From Janthinobacterium sp051380735 (lineage in GTDB: Bacteria; Pseudomonadota; Gammaproteobacteria; Burkholderiales; Burkholderiaceae_D): DNA of 64,000 nucleotides. The DNA lies in contig NZ_JBNYXQ010000002.1 of assembly GCF_051380735.1 (NCBI RefSeq), positions 372,001 through 436,000 on the forward strand. The letters are read 5' to 3'. Within the stretch, counting starts at the first letter, position 1. Each line of letters opens with the position of its first letter. The position numbers and the translations under genes are program-made. A model generated the notes under the pieces. The model searched no databases. It saw nothing but the letters and a program-made list of their open reading frames with translations, and was not told the DNA's origin. Positions 52,378 to 60,299 of the stretch are shown one piece after another.

Positions 52378-54150
52378 TTAGTGTAAAGCCGCTGACTGCT
52401 CGTCCAGGCGCTGCTTGAGGCAAGCACGGTCCTTGTCGGGACATGCGGCGATTTTTTCCAGGAACGCCGCGTGCTCCTCGCTCAGCTTGTCGGCTGCGGC
52501 GGCATTCCCCGCCACGTCTTCCAGGCGCGATTGCCATCGCCGCAGCAAGGTCTCGTAGTCGCCGACGAGTTTTTCCGCACACAGGCGCTGTTCCTCGGGA
52601 CGCTCCATCCCGGGCGCACATTGCAGGCGCGGTTGCAGCTGCCCGGTCCGCAAGGTTGACGCGATGTCGGCGTTGGGCACCATGCCCAGCGAGTCTTCAA
52701 CATAGTGGCCGCCAGCGCCGTCGCCGGCGAGCACCTCAAGCCCGGCCGGCCTGGGGATCACGATGAGCGATCCGGTCGACTGCCCGGCGTCCTTGACGCT
52801 CCATCGCTTTGGAAACAGGTAGGGCGCCTTGAACCTGGCCGTGGCGCCGTAAGCAAACAGGTCCAGTTCGCGCGGCGTGTTGAACAGCGCAGCCATGTCG
52901 CGCCGCACGCCGGAGCGTGCGTCATACAAGACATATGCCGTGTCATCGTAACTTCGGTGCAGGGGCGCCATCGTCGATGAAGAAAAACGCACGACGACAA
53001 AACCGCGCGCAAAGCTTGCCAATTGCGCCCTCGAGATCATTTCGCCGTAGTAAAGGGTTTTGCTGCCTTGTTCGTCCCTCACTTCCGGCTCAATCGTGCC
53101 GTCGGTCGCGCCGGCAACAGTCCTGGCAATGTCCGCATTGATCTTGCGCGCCGCTTCAGCGGGCAGGCCTTTCAAAATCTCGATCGTTTCATTCGTCACC
53201 ACCGGGTTGCGGCCCCTGGGCCCCTGCGTTTGCGTGATACGCCGGAACTGCAGGCCGTCCTGCCCGGTCGCCTCGCCCTTGACAGTGCGGCTCAGGATGG
53301 CGGGGAATTTGATCGGAGGGGCGTTGCGCTCGGCCAGCCATGCGGTGGGCTCGCCCTCCTCGAAAGACTTGCCGTTCCACTGCAAGGTTTTGCTGGTCGG
53401 GGCGCGCGTGGAAATGGCAGTGCCTGACACGAGGGAGGCGACGTTTGCAGCATCGGTGGTCCGGCACTTCTCGATGATTTTCGGCAGGTCGTTGTCTGGC
53501 GCGGGCGCCAGCTGCAACAGGCACTTCCTCCAGAACCAGGTCTTGTTCTGCGTATCGTAGGCGATCACCTCGCGCTGGCTTTGCAGCAGCAGTCGGCCGG
53601 CGCCGTCGACTCGCCCAAGCAGCTCGAAGTACAGCGTCGACGCCTGCTTCGTCAGAAAAGCCGTCAATGATCCGAAGGCGCGGCCGGCCTTGTTCATCTC
53701 GTAGGGGGCGAAGTCGAAACCGAAAAAATAGCCGTTCAGCGGCACCGACGAAGTCAACTCGGCCTTCTTGCCGTTTTTCGGCATGCGCAGATAGGTCAGC
53801 GCCGAATCGGACGACTCGGTATAGCTGGCGACGAACCAGTCGCCTCGACCATCCTGCATAAAAAAATTCTTGTACGGAGCCTTGCCAAGGTAAGCCAATT
53901 CGACCGGCCACTTCCATTGCGCAGCTGCCGGCACGCGCGCGGTACACGCCGCCAGGGCCGCATTGAATTGCTCGCGTGAAGGCTGGACGCTGGCATTGAG
54001 CTCGGGCATCCTGGCGCGTATCCAGTGCTGTCCCGCCTCATAGCAGGCGTTGAAAGTGGCCGGCTGCGCCGGAAACAGCTCGTCGGCGCGCGCCGCAGAA
54101 CTCGTTACCAGCATGAACATTATCAGTGTCGCCAAACGCGTCGTCATCAT
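52378..54150 (-). CDS. secreted protein of unknown function with LprI-like C-terminus
   Basis: 590 residues from the ATG with A at 54150 (second Met at 54147 equally good); signal peptide 1-22 (SSAARADE). The N-terminal two thirds are unrecognised. A middle region (about 385-470: IEILKGLPAEAARKINADIARTVAGATDG; SFARGFVVVRFSSSTMAPLH) looks like the DUF3298/RsiV type found in peptidoglycan-binding anti-sigma proteins. The last ~85 residues hold four Cys (CAPG; RLCAEKL; ACPDKDRACLKQ) like the LprI/DUF1311 lysozyme-inhibitor-like module. Periplasmic or secreted. Confidence 0.6.
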   Translation of the reverse strand: MMTTRLATLIMFMLVTSSAARADELFPAQPATFNACYEAGQHWIRARMPELNASVQPSREQFNAALAACTARVPAAAQWKWPVELAYLGKAPYKNFFMQDGRGDWFVASYTESSDSALTYLRMPKNGKKAELTSSVPLNGYFFGFDFAPYEMNKAGRAFGSLTAFLTKQASTLYFELLGRVDGAGRLLLQSQREVIAYDTQNKTWFWRKCLLQLAPAPDNDLPKIIEKCRTTDAANVASLVSGTAISTRAPTSKTLQWNGKSFEEGEPTAWLAERNAPPIKFPAILSRTVKGEATGQDGLQFRRITQTQGPRGRNPVVTNETIEILKGLPAEAARKINADIARTVAGATDGTIEPEVRDEQGSKTLYYGEMISRAQLASFARGFVVVRFSSSTMAPLHRSYDDTAYVLYDARSGVRRDMAALFNTPRELDLFAYGATARFKAPYLFPKRWSVKDAGQSTGSLIVIPRPAGLEVLAGDGAGGHYVEDSLGMVPNADIASTLRTGQLQPRLQCAPGMERPEEQRLCAEKLVGDYETLLRRWQSRLEDVAGNAAAADKLSEEHAAFLEKIAACPDKDRACLKQRLDEQSAALH

Positions 54151-54286
54151 CACTCCAGCATCCCGGGAAACGCAGAACGCGTAGCACAAGCTCAGGTCAT
54201 CAACAATATATAGAAATACCCATGAAAAATGAAGCAAGGCAAGATCATGTTTTTTACGACAGCGTGTCGTTTTATCATGTGCCCGA

Positions 54287-54316
54287 TTGACAGGGCCTGC
54301 GTCAGTGGCGCAGAAT
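54287..54316 (+). promoter_or_regulatory. candidate promoter for the leader-pnuC run
   Basis: TTGACA (54287-54292) and CAGAAT (54311-54316), 18-base spacing. A 6-bp palindrome ACGACA-GCG-TGTCGT (54256-54270) lies just upstream and could be an operator for either divergent gene. Confidence 0.45.
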
Positions 54317-54360
54317 CGCAGCTCGGTCAGTTCATCCACCCAACAATGAAAGGAAACAGC

Positions 54361-54399
54361 ATGCAACACCAGGCTAGCCACAATTTGAATCACCACTAG
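54361..54399 (+). CDS. possible His-rich leader peptide (12 aa)
   Basis: MQHQASHNLNHH and stop, with an AAAGGA ribosome site 6 bases upstream; an in-frame ATG at 54346 would add MKGNS. Four of twelve residues are His. It is followed by a 7-bp hairpin and a strong terminator before the next gene, which is the layout of a transcription attenuator. No evidence yet that it is translated. Confidence 0.4.
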   Translation: MQHQASHNLNHH

Positions 54400-54412
54400 C
54401 CCCGTGCATGCT

Positions 54413-54485
54413 GCTCGGGGTCATCGATCCCGAGCCGGCGTTCCTTCGAACCCCGGTGAGGAAACTCGCCGGGGTTTTGTTTTTT
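54413..54485 (+). terminator. attenuator-like tandem hairpins ending in a terminator
   Basis: First hairpin GCTCGGG (54413-54419) with CCCGAGC (54429-54435). Second hairpin CCCCGGTGAG (54451-54460), GAAA tetraloop, CTCGCCGGGG (54465-54474), nine of ten pairs plus one G-T, then TTTTGTTTTTT to 54485. The second is a textbook intrinsic terminator. Confidence 0.8.
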
Positions 54486-54549
54486 GGCGCGCGTTTTTCA
54501 TGCGCGGCAGGCAAGGCCGGTTGGACGCAAGCCGTCGAAAGGAAGCACC

Positions 54550-54720
54550 ATGAAACTGAAACTGAAAAAACCCAAGCCACGCAACCCGCTGGTGGCGGCC
54601 GCGAAACTGCGCGGCGGCGCCGGCGCGCATCAATCCGAGGCCTCGCCACGCGCGGCGCGGCGGGCCGGCAAGCATCACTTGCAGCAGTTGCTGGCGGGAC
54701 GGGTGAAGGAGGGTAGCTGA
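54550..54720 (+). CDS. small basic protein, function unknown
   Basis: 56 residues with a good AAAGGAAG ribosome site. Very basic at both ends (MKLKLKKPKPRNP; ARRAGKHHLQQLLAGRVK); no membrane segment, no recognised domain. May bind nucleic acid. Lies between the attenuator-like terminator and pnuC. Confidence 0.45.
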   Translation: MKLKLKKPKPRNPLVAAAKLRGGAGAHQSEASPRAARRAGKHHLQQLLAGRVKEGS

Positions 54721-54778
54721 AGGGCAAATCGGCTATAGTGGCAGCGCTGCTCCGCCCCTCACCGCAAAGGAAAACCGC

Positions 54779-55360
54779 TTGACTGCCCCGCTCGAAATTG
54801 CCGCCAATGTGCTGATGACCGCTTCCATTATCCTGGCCGGCCGCAATAACATTCATTCCTGGTGGATCGGCATGGTCGGCTGTGTGCTGTTTGCCGTGCT
54901 GTTCTACCAGGTTAACCTGTATGCAGACGTGATGCTGCAACTGTTCTTTATCGTTACCTGCGCCATCGGCTGGCTGCAGTGGCGGCGCGGCGCAGCTGGC
55001 AAGCCCTTGCCGATCACGCGCACCGGCTGGCGCAGCCTCGCGTGGATCGTGCCGGCTGGCGTCGTCGCGGTCGCCATCTACGGCATGCTGCTGCATACGT
55101 TTACCAATGCCTACGCGCCGTTCATCGATTCGGCAGTGCTGGTGTTCAGCATCATTGCGCAGTTCCTGCTGATGAGCCGGCGCCTGGAAACCTGGGGCTT
55201 CTGGCTGCTGGTCAATACAGTCTCCGTACCCTTGTATTACAGCCGCGGCCTGTACCTGACGGCCGTGCTGTATGCGGCTTACTGGATCAATGCGCTGGTG
55301 TCGTGGTACTGGTGGCATGTGCAGGCAAGGCGTGCCAGCGCTTTGCCCGATGCAATCTGA
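54779..55360 (+). CDS. pnuC: nicotinamide (riboside) transporter PnuC family
   Basis: 193 residues from a TTG start preceded by AAAGGAAAA; no ATG fits better. Six to seven membrane spans and the family motifs ILAGRNNIHSWWIGMVGC, FYQVNLYADVMLQLFF, GWLQWRR and SWYWW. It takes up nicotinamide riboside (or a related vitamin). Companion kinase nadR is not in the window. Expression may be set by the attenuator-like leader upstream. Confidence 0.88.
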   Translation: MTAPLEIAANVLMTASIILAGRNNIHSWWIGMVGCVLFAVLFYQVNLYADVMLQLFFIVTCAIGWLQWRRGAAGKPLPITRTGWRSLAWIVPAGVVAVAIYGMLLHTFTNAYAPFIDSAVLVFSIIAQFLLMSRRLETWGFWLLVNTVSVPLYYSRGLYLTAVLYAAYWINALVSWYWWHVQARRASALPDAI

Positions 55361-55382
55361 GTGACCGGCAAGTAGTGGCGGC

Positions 55383-56195
55383 TCAGTGTCGCACGGAGCT
55401 TTTGGACGGCCGGTTGCGCTGTTCCAGCAGGCCCTGGCGGTAGGCGGTGGGTGTGACGCCCATGCGTTCGCGAAAGGCAGTGGCAAAATTGCCTGCGTTG
55501 TTAAACCCGATCAGCAGCGCGATATCCTGCACATCGATGTCGGTCTGCTGCAGCAGTTCCACGCCGCGCGCGATGCGCGCTTCGCGGATAAACGCAAACA
55601 CGGTCATGCCCGTGTGCTTGCGGAACATCAGGGACAGTTTTTCGCGGTAGGTACCGACGCTGCGGGCGATTTCGGCCAGGCTGGGCATGCTGCCTAAATT
55701 GTCGAGTATCAGCTGCTTGACGGCGTTGACGAACACCAGGTCGGGATGCTGCGGCTGCTTTCGGTGTTCCGCCGTATCGCCCGGCGCGCTGCTGCTGGTG
55801 CGCCGCACCAGGCCCAGGTGGACATGGATGCGCGCGGCCAGTTCGGCTGGCGTGAATGGTTTCGAAATAAAGTCAACCCCGCCCACCTGCAGTCCTCTCA
55901 CACGCTCATCGGCGGCATCTGCGCCACTGAGAAAAATCACGGGAATATGTTCGGTCTCGGGATTGGCCTTGAGCAATCGGCAGGCTGTGTAGCCATCCAT
56001 TTCGGGCATGCGCACATCGAGCAATATCAGATCGGGATGCGTGGCCAGCGCCAGCTGGTAACCCTGGTAGCCATTGTAGGCCACGCTGAAACGATAGGGT
56101 TCGTCACTCAGCAGCTCCGTCAGCATGCGCTGTTCGAAGGCGGAGTCGTCCACGATCAGGATGTTTTTCTTGCCGTTTTCACTGGTCATAAGCAT
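55383..56195 (-). CDS. receiver-AraC hybrid response regulator
   Basis: 270 residues from the ATG with A at 56195; in-frame ATGs at 56246 and 56189 are alternatives and none has a clear ribosome site. An N-terminal receiver (ILIVDDSAFEQRML; phospho-Asp in DLILLDVRMPEMDGY; Lys in FISKPF) is joined to a C-terminal AraC/XylS domain (FNNAGNFATAFRERMGVTPTAYRQ). No cognate kinase gene adjoins it. Targets unknown. Confidence 0.88.
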   Translation of the reverse strand: MLMTSENGKKNILIVDDSAFEQRMLTELLSDEPYRFSVAYNGYQGYQLALATHPDLILLDVRMPEMDGYTACRLLKANPETEHIPVIFLSGADAADERVRGLQVGGVDFISKPFTPAELAARIHVHLGLVRRTSSSAPGDTAEHRKQPQHPDLVFVNAVKQLILDNLGSMPSLAEIARSVGTYREKLSLMFRKHTGMTVFAFIREARIARGVELLQQTDIDVQDIALLIGFNNAGNFATAFRERMGVTPTAYRQGLLEQRNRPSKSSVRH

Positions 56196-56379
56196 GGCAT
56201 GGATGGCTTGGCATAAAAACAATTGGTTCTTTATTATGCACTGCATTCAAATTATTTTCTGTTTTTCTCGCGATTCAAAAGATGTTTCGCCGCCAGAAGA
56301 AGCAGCTTTTCCAAGGATAACGAATAATCGAGACATACATTGATTAAAAGCAATGTCGCTGACGAAAAAACTGTTTGCC

Positions 56380-56417
56380 ATTCAGGCGAGGCTGCTCGAT
56401 GCCCGGCAGCCCTGAAT
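56380..56417. repeat. inverted repeat in the 56.2-56.5 kb gap
   Basis: ATTCAGG (56380-56386) and CCTGAAT (56411-56417), with a nested GGCTGC/GCAGCC pair, form a long imperfect hairpin. No T-run. The rest of the ~290-base gap shows nothing I recognise. Confidence 0.4.
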
Positions 56418-56538
56418 GCCAGCTGTAGTAATGTTGTCCTGGTTTGCGTGCCCCAAAAAACGCCACCAATACCGTGACTATCCTCAGGCCTCTCCACAAG
56501 AGCGGCTGTTCATTGATGCCGAAACATCAGGAGGTGCC

Positions 56539-56736
56539 ATGTTACGTGCTGAACTTTCCCCTTTCGCTGCCGCTGCCTGCCTGCCCGTGACCGGCAAGGC
56601 AGCAACGGGCCTGCACGGTTCGAACACCACCACCATCAACGTAACGCCCGGCATGGCCGCCAAAGGTGCGTGCCATGCAGATTTCTCCCGTCACCATCAC
56701 CATGCGCACCAGACAATTTTTGGTGGAGTAATTTAG
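56539..56736 (+). CDS. small hypothetical protein with His cluster
   Basis: 65 residues from the ATG at 56539, preceded by a strong AGGAGG site 5 bases away. Contains a His-rich stretch (HADFSRHHHHAHQT) and no recognised domain. It ends 31 bases before the HxlR-type regulator gene. The ribosome site is the main support. Confidence 0.35.
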   Translation: MLRAELSPFAAAACLPVTGKAATGLHGSNTTTINVTPGMAAKGACHADFSRHHHHAHQTIFGGVI

Positions 56737-56767
56737 TTGTTGTTCAGTCACCATGTGAGGAATGATC

Positions 56768-57325
56768 ATGAAACATACCAACTTCAATAATTTACCCTGC
56801 CCGATTGCGCGCAGCCTGGGCAAGGTCGGCGAGTGGTGGAGCATCCTTATCCTGCGCGAAGCGTTTTATGGCAAGACGCGCTTCGACGAGTTTGAAAAAA
56901 GCCTCAAGATCGCCCCCACCATTCTGACCCGGCGCCTGGCCGACCTGGTGGAAGGGGGATTGATGACGCGCCGCCTGTACTGCGCCAAGCCGCCGCGCTA
57001 CGACTATGTGCTGACCAAGTCGGGCCGCGCCTTCAAGCCGGTGCTGCTGGCATTTATCGCCTGGGGCAACGAGAACTTCGCGCCCGAAGGCGCCAGCCTG
57101 GTGATCGCCAGCCGCGATACCGGCCTGGCCGCCGACCCGGTGCTGGTCGACGCGATGACGGGCCTGCCCATCAACGATGAGTACTACGCGTTCGCGCCCG
57201 GCCCGGCTGCCAGCGATACCATGCGCAGCATTATCGAACAGGCCGAAAAGAGCAGCGGCATCCCCCAGAAGCCGAAGGCGACGGTTGCCAATCGCGGCTG
57301 GGTGACGCAAAGCCATCTGGCCTGA
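56768..57325 (+). CDS. HxlR-family transcriptional regulator
   Basis: 185 residues from the ATG at 56768 (one at 56762 is also in frame). Winged helix at about 8-100: CPIARSLGKVGEWWSILILREAFYGKTRFDEFEKSLKIAP and TRRLADLVEGGLMTRR. The C-terminal ~70 residues are extra to the core domain. The N-terminal Cys (CPIA) is the residue used for redox or aldehyde sensing in several HxlR proteins. Target unknown; the small His-rich gene is directly upstream. Confidence 0.88.
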   Translation: MKHTNFNNLPCPIARSLGKVGEWWSILILREAFYGKTRFDEFEKSLKIAPTILTRRLADLVEGGLMTRRLYCAKPPRYDYVLTKSGRAFKPVLLAFIAWGNENFAPEGASLVIASRDTGLAADPVLVDAMTGLPINDEYYAFAPGPAASDTMRSIIEQAEKSSGIPQKPKATVANRGWVTQSHLA

Positions 57326-57376
57326 GCTGCTTGCCCGGACAGGGCCGGAACTTCCGGTTGACTCCTTACCTCCTTG

Positions 57377-57399
57377 GGCCGCGCAAGCGGCCTTTTTTT
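57377..57399 (+). terminator. terminator after the HxlR gene
   Basis: GGCCGC (57377-57382), GCAA tetraloop, GCGGCC (57387-57392), then seven T. It sits just before the 3' end of the convergent paiB-like gene. Confidence 0.9.
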
Positions 57400-57406
57400 G
57401 CAAGTG

Positions 57407-57964
57407 TCAGGGCCGCTCCAGTGCGCTGAGGTACTGGCTGGTTTTCCATTTTCCTTCCAGGCGCGTGATGGCAATTTCGATGCCGACGATGGCTTTGAGC
57501 AGCTTGTCGATATACGCGGCGGGTGCATCGCCGACCTGCCACGGCTGTGCCTGGGCCGCTTCATGGCGGTCGGTGAGGCGATTCAAAAAGGCCAGCAGCC
57601 AGGCCGGCTCATCGATCACGCGCAGTTTGCCGTGCGCATGGACCGCTGCATAATCAAACGTCGGCACCACCTCGCCGCTGCGCTGTTTTTCCGCAAACCA
57701 GGCCGGCGTGATGTACGCATGCGCCCCCTGGAAGATCGCCAGCGTATCCAGGCCGCCGGTGCGCCACAGTGGATTGGCGCGCGCCACATGGGCGCGCAGA
57801 ATCCCGAACGGTGCCTCGGGCGTGGGCGGCGCGATCTCGAACGGCAGATGGTCGGCGATCAAACCGTCCTTTCCCACGCGCACCAGCGCACCGAGCGGAT
57901 GGGCCGCCATCAGGCCATGCAGCACCTCCAGGCGCGTTTCGCGAAAGCGGTTCGGCGTGTACAT
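57407..57964 (-). CDS. FMN-binding negative transcriptional regulator (PaiB family)
   Basis: 185 residues. Begins MYTPNRFRETRLEVLHGLMAAHPLGALV and contains HLPF and HAYITPAWF, all typical of PaiB, a split-barrel flavin-binding protein. Its ATG overlaps the stop of the osmC remnant (TGATG). Called a repressor in Bacillus, but its mechanism in proteobacteria is unclear. Confidence 0.88.
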   Translation of the reverse strand: MYTPNRFRETRLEVLHGLMAAHPLGALVRVGKDGLIADHLPFEIAPPTPEAPFGILRAHVARANPLWRTGGLDTLAIFQGAHAYITPAWFAEKQRSGEVVPTFDYAAVHAHGKLRVIDEPAWLLAFLNRLTDRHEAAQAQPWQVGDAPAAYIDKLLKAIVGIEIAITRLEGKWKTSQYLSALERP

Positions 57965-58116
57965 CAGCGCGCCTCCACCACCACGTCGGCCTTCAGCGAA
58001 CTGGCGATATGGCAGCGTTCATGGGCGAACTGCCAGGCGTGAGCGCGGCTGTAGCGCTGGCCGCCGAAATCCTGGCCGTCGCGCTGCCAGGCAACGGTGG
58101 CGAAAAATTGCTGCAT
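57964..58116 (-). pseudogene. internally deleted OsmC-family gene
   Basis: A 50-residue frame from the ATG with A at 58116. Residues 1-29 match the N-terminus of OsmC-type peroxide reductases (ATVAWQRDGQDF, then RYSRAHAWQF). The next residues jump straight to the family's C-terminus (AHERCHIASSLKADVVVE), so the central ~90 residues with the first catalytic Cys (SSCH) are gone, in frame. The second Cys remains. The stop still overlaps paiB. No peroxidase activity is expected. Confidence 0.75.
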
Positions 58117-58214
58117 ATGGCTCTCCGGACGGAACAAGAATGCATTATTGTAGTGATACGGTTGGCTATTTAAAACAGCCAATAAAGACTAAATTGAAGC
58201 TACCAATTTCCATC

Positions 58215-59690
58215 ATGAACGCCTTCCTTGTCATTGCCGCGCTACCGCTCGACCGCACGCTGGCCACGCCGCTGTTCCGCCAGCTGTATGCGGCCATGAA
58301 AACTGCCATCCTCGACGGCAGCCTGGCGCCGGGCACGCAACTGCCGCCGACGCGCGCGTTTTGCGCCTTGTTACCGGTGTCGCGACAGACCGTGCTCAAT
58401 GCCTATGCGCTGCTGATGGCCGAAGGCTATCTGGCTGGGGCGGTGGGCAAGGGGACGTTTGTCAGCCACGCTGTACCGGTGCCGGTGGCGCAGGCGCGGC
58501 CAGCCCGGCCTGGCCTGCTGCGCCCCTTGTCGTCACGCGGGCAGGGCGTGGTGACAGCGATGGAGACGGTGGCGTTTCACCGCAGTCCCTTGCGCGCGTT
58601 TCGGGTCGGCATGCCGCGCATCGACCACTTTCCGTTCGACGTATGGAACCGGCTCGAAGCACGGCGCTGGCGCCGGCCCGACCACCGCTTCGGCTATGGC
58701 GACCCGGCCGGCTTTTTGCCGCTGCGCGAACTGCTGTGCGTCTACCTGCAGGCGTCGCGCGGGGTGCGCTGCACGCCGCAGCAGATCGTCATCACCTCGG
58801 GCTCGCAGCAGGCGCTGTTCCTGCTGTCGACCATATTATTGGCGCCCGGCGATGCGGCGTGGATGGAGTCGCCCGGCTACCGTGGCGCCAGCGCCACCTT
58901 GCGCGCCGCCGGGGCCCAGGTGTTTCCGGTGCCGGTCGATGGCGAAGGGCTGGACGTGGCGTATGGTGCGGCGCACTGCCCGCATGCGAAGCTGGCGTAC
59001 GTGACGCCGTCGCACCAGTTGCCGCTGGGTGTGAGCATGAGCCTGCCGCGCCGTCTGGCCCTGCTGGACTGGGCCGCGCGCCACAAGGCCTGGGTGGTGG
59101 AAGACGATTACGACAGCGAATACCGCTACACCGGTGCGCCGCTGGCCTCGCTGCAAAGCCAGGACCGGGCCGGTTGCGTGATCTATGTGGGCACGTTGTC
59201 GAAAGTGCTGTTTCCGGGGCTGCGGCTGGGTTATATGGTGGCGCCGCCGGCGCTGGCCGAAGCGCTGGTGCAGGCCAAGGCAGTGGTCGACCGCCACACG
59301 GCCATCGTGCCGCAGATGGCGCTGGCCGACTTTATCGCCGAAGGGCATTTTGCGCGTCATATCCGCCGCACGCGCGACAGCAATGCCGGGCGGCGCGACG
59401 TGCTGCTGCGCGGCCTGGCGCGTGAACTCGACGACCAGCTGTATTGCGGCCCGGCTGACAGCGGCCTGGAACTGTGCGCCTATTTTCGCGGCACGCACGA
59501 TGAAGATACGGTCTCGCGCGGCGGTCTTGAGCGGGGCATCGAACTGCGCCCGCTGGGCCACTATGCCGACCCCTGCGCCAGCGCCGCCTGCGCCACGCCG
59601 GCCGGTTTGCTGCTGGGGTTTGCGGCGCTCGCTGCCGATGAAATCAATGATGGTTTGCGCGTGCTGGGCCAACTGCTGCACGGCCGATAA
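58215..59690 (+). CDS. MocR/PdxR-type GntR regulator with aminotransferase domain
   Basis: 491 residues from the ATG at 58215. GntR winged helix at about 12-80 (ATPLFRQLYAAMKTAILDGSLAPGTQLPPTRA; LPVSRQTVLNAYALLMAEGYL) then a fold-type I aminotransferase domain with the PLP Lys in GTLSKVLFPGLRLGY. Such proteins sense PLP or amines. Divergent from the osmC remnant and paiB, which may be its targets. Confidence 0.9.
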   Translation: MNAFLVIAALPLDRTLATPLFRQLYAAMKTAILDGSLAPGTQLPPTRAFCALLPVSRQTVLNAYALLMAEGYLAGAVGKGTFVSHAVPVPVAQARPARPGLLRPLSSRGQGVVTAMETVAFHRSPLRAFRVGMPRIDHFPFDVWNRLEARRWRRPDHRFGYGDPAGFLPLRELLCVYLQASRGVRCTPQQIVITSGSQQALFLLSTILLAPGDAAWMESPGYRGASATLRAAGAQVFPVPVDGEGLDVAYGAAHCPHAKLAYVTPSHQLPLGVSMSLPRRLALLDWAARHKAWVVEDDYDSEYRYTGAPLASLQSQDRAGCVIYVGTLSKVLFPGLRLGYMVAPPALAEALVQAKAVVDRHTAIVPQMALADFIAEGHFARHIRRTRDSNAGRRDVLLRGLARELDDQLYCGPADSGLELCAYFRGTHDEDTVSRGGLERGIELRPLGHYADPCASAACATPAGLLLGFAALAADEINDGLRVLGQLLHGR

Positions 59691-59726
59691 ACTATACTGA
59701 TACTTGCTCCCCTCCAAGAAATAGAC

Positions 59727-60299
59727 ATGACCATCACCGTCGAGCGCTGCTCCTGGGCCAACCCGGCCAATCCCCGCTACCTGGCCTACCACGACACGGA
59801 GTGGGGCGTGCCTTGCCACGACGAGCGCACGCTGTTCGAGATGCTCAATCTGGAAGGCGCGCAGGCGGGGCTGAGCTGGGAGACCATCCTCAACAAGCGC
59901 GACACTTACCGCGCCGCCTTCGACGGCTGGGATGCGCAAAAAATCGCCGCGTATGGCCCGGACAAGGTGGCCTCCCTGCTGGCTGACCCCGGCATCGTGC
60001 GCAACCGCCTGAAAGTGGCGGCCGCCATCACCAACGCGCAAGCCTATCTGCGCCTGCTGGAAGAAGGGCAGACGCTGGACAGTTTTCTGTGGGCGTATGT
60101 CGGCAACCAGCCCATCGTCAACCACTTCCAGCCGGGCCAGTTTCCCGCCAAAACAGCGTTGTCGGACCGGTTGTCCAGGGACCTGGCCAAGCGTGGTTTC
60201 AAGTTTGTCGGCTCGACCATTATCTACGCCTACATGCAGGGCATCGGCATGATCGACGACCATGCGCCCACCTGTTTTTGCCGTACGGGGCGCAAATGA
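59727..60299 (+). CDS. tag: DNA-3-methyladenine glycosylase I
   Basis: 190 residues. Zn ligands as in E. coli Tag: Cys in VERCSWA, His in AYHDTEWG, and His/Cys in DDHAPTCFCR near the C-terminus. Excises 3-methyladenine from alkylated DNA. The stop overlaps the next gene (ATGA). Confidence 0.95.
   Translation: MTITVERCSWANPANPRYLAYHDTEWGVPCHDERTLFEMLNLEGAQAGLSWETILNKRDTYRAAFDGWDAQKIAAYGPDKVASLLADPGIVRNRLKVAAAITNAQAYLRLLEEGQTLDSFLWAYVGNQPIVNHFQPGQFPAKTALSDRLSRDLAKRGFKFVGSTIIYAYMQGIGMIDDHAPTCFCRTGRK

Noticed and set aside
54436..54474. tRNA T-arm-like stretch (TTCGAACCCC) before the attenuator terminator
   Set aside because: No acceptor or anticodon stems can be formed around it; it is part of the terminator hairpin.
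56542..56844. 100-codon minus-strand frame opposite the HxlR start
   Set aside because: Overlaps the HxlR coding start and has no ribosome site or domain.
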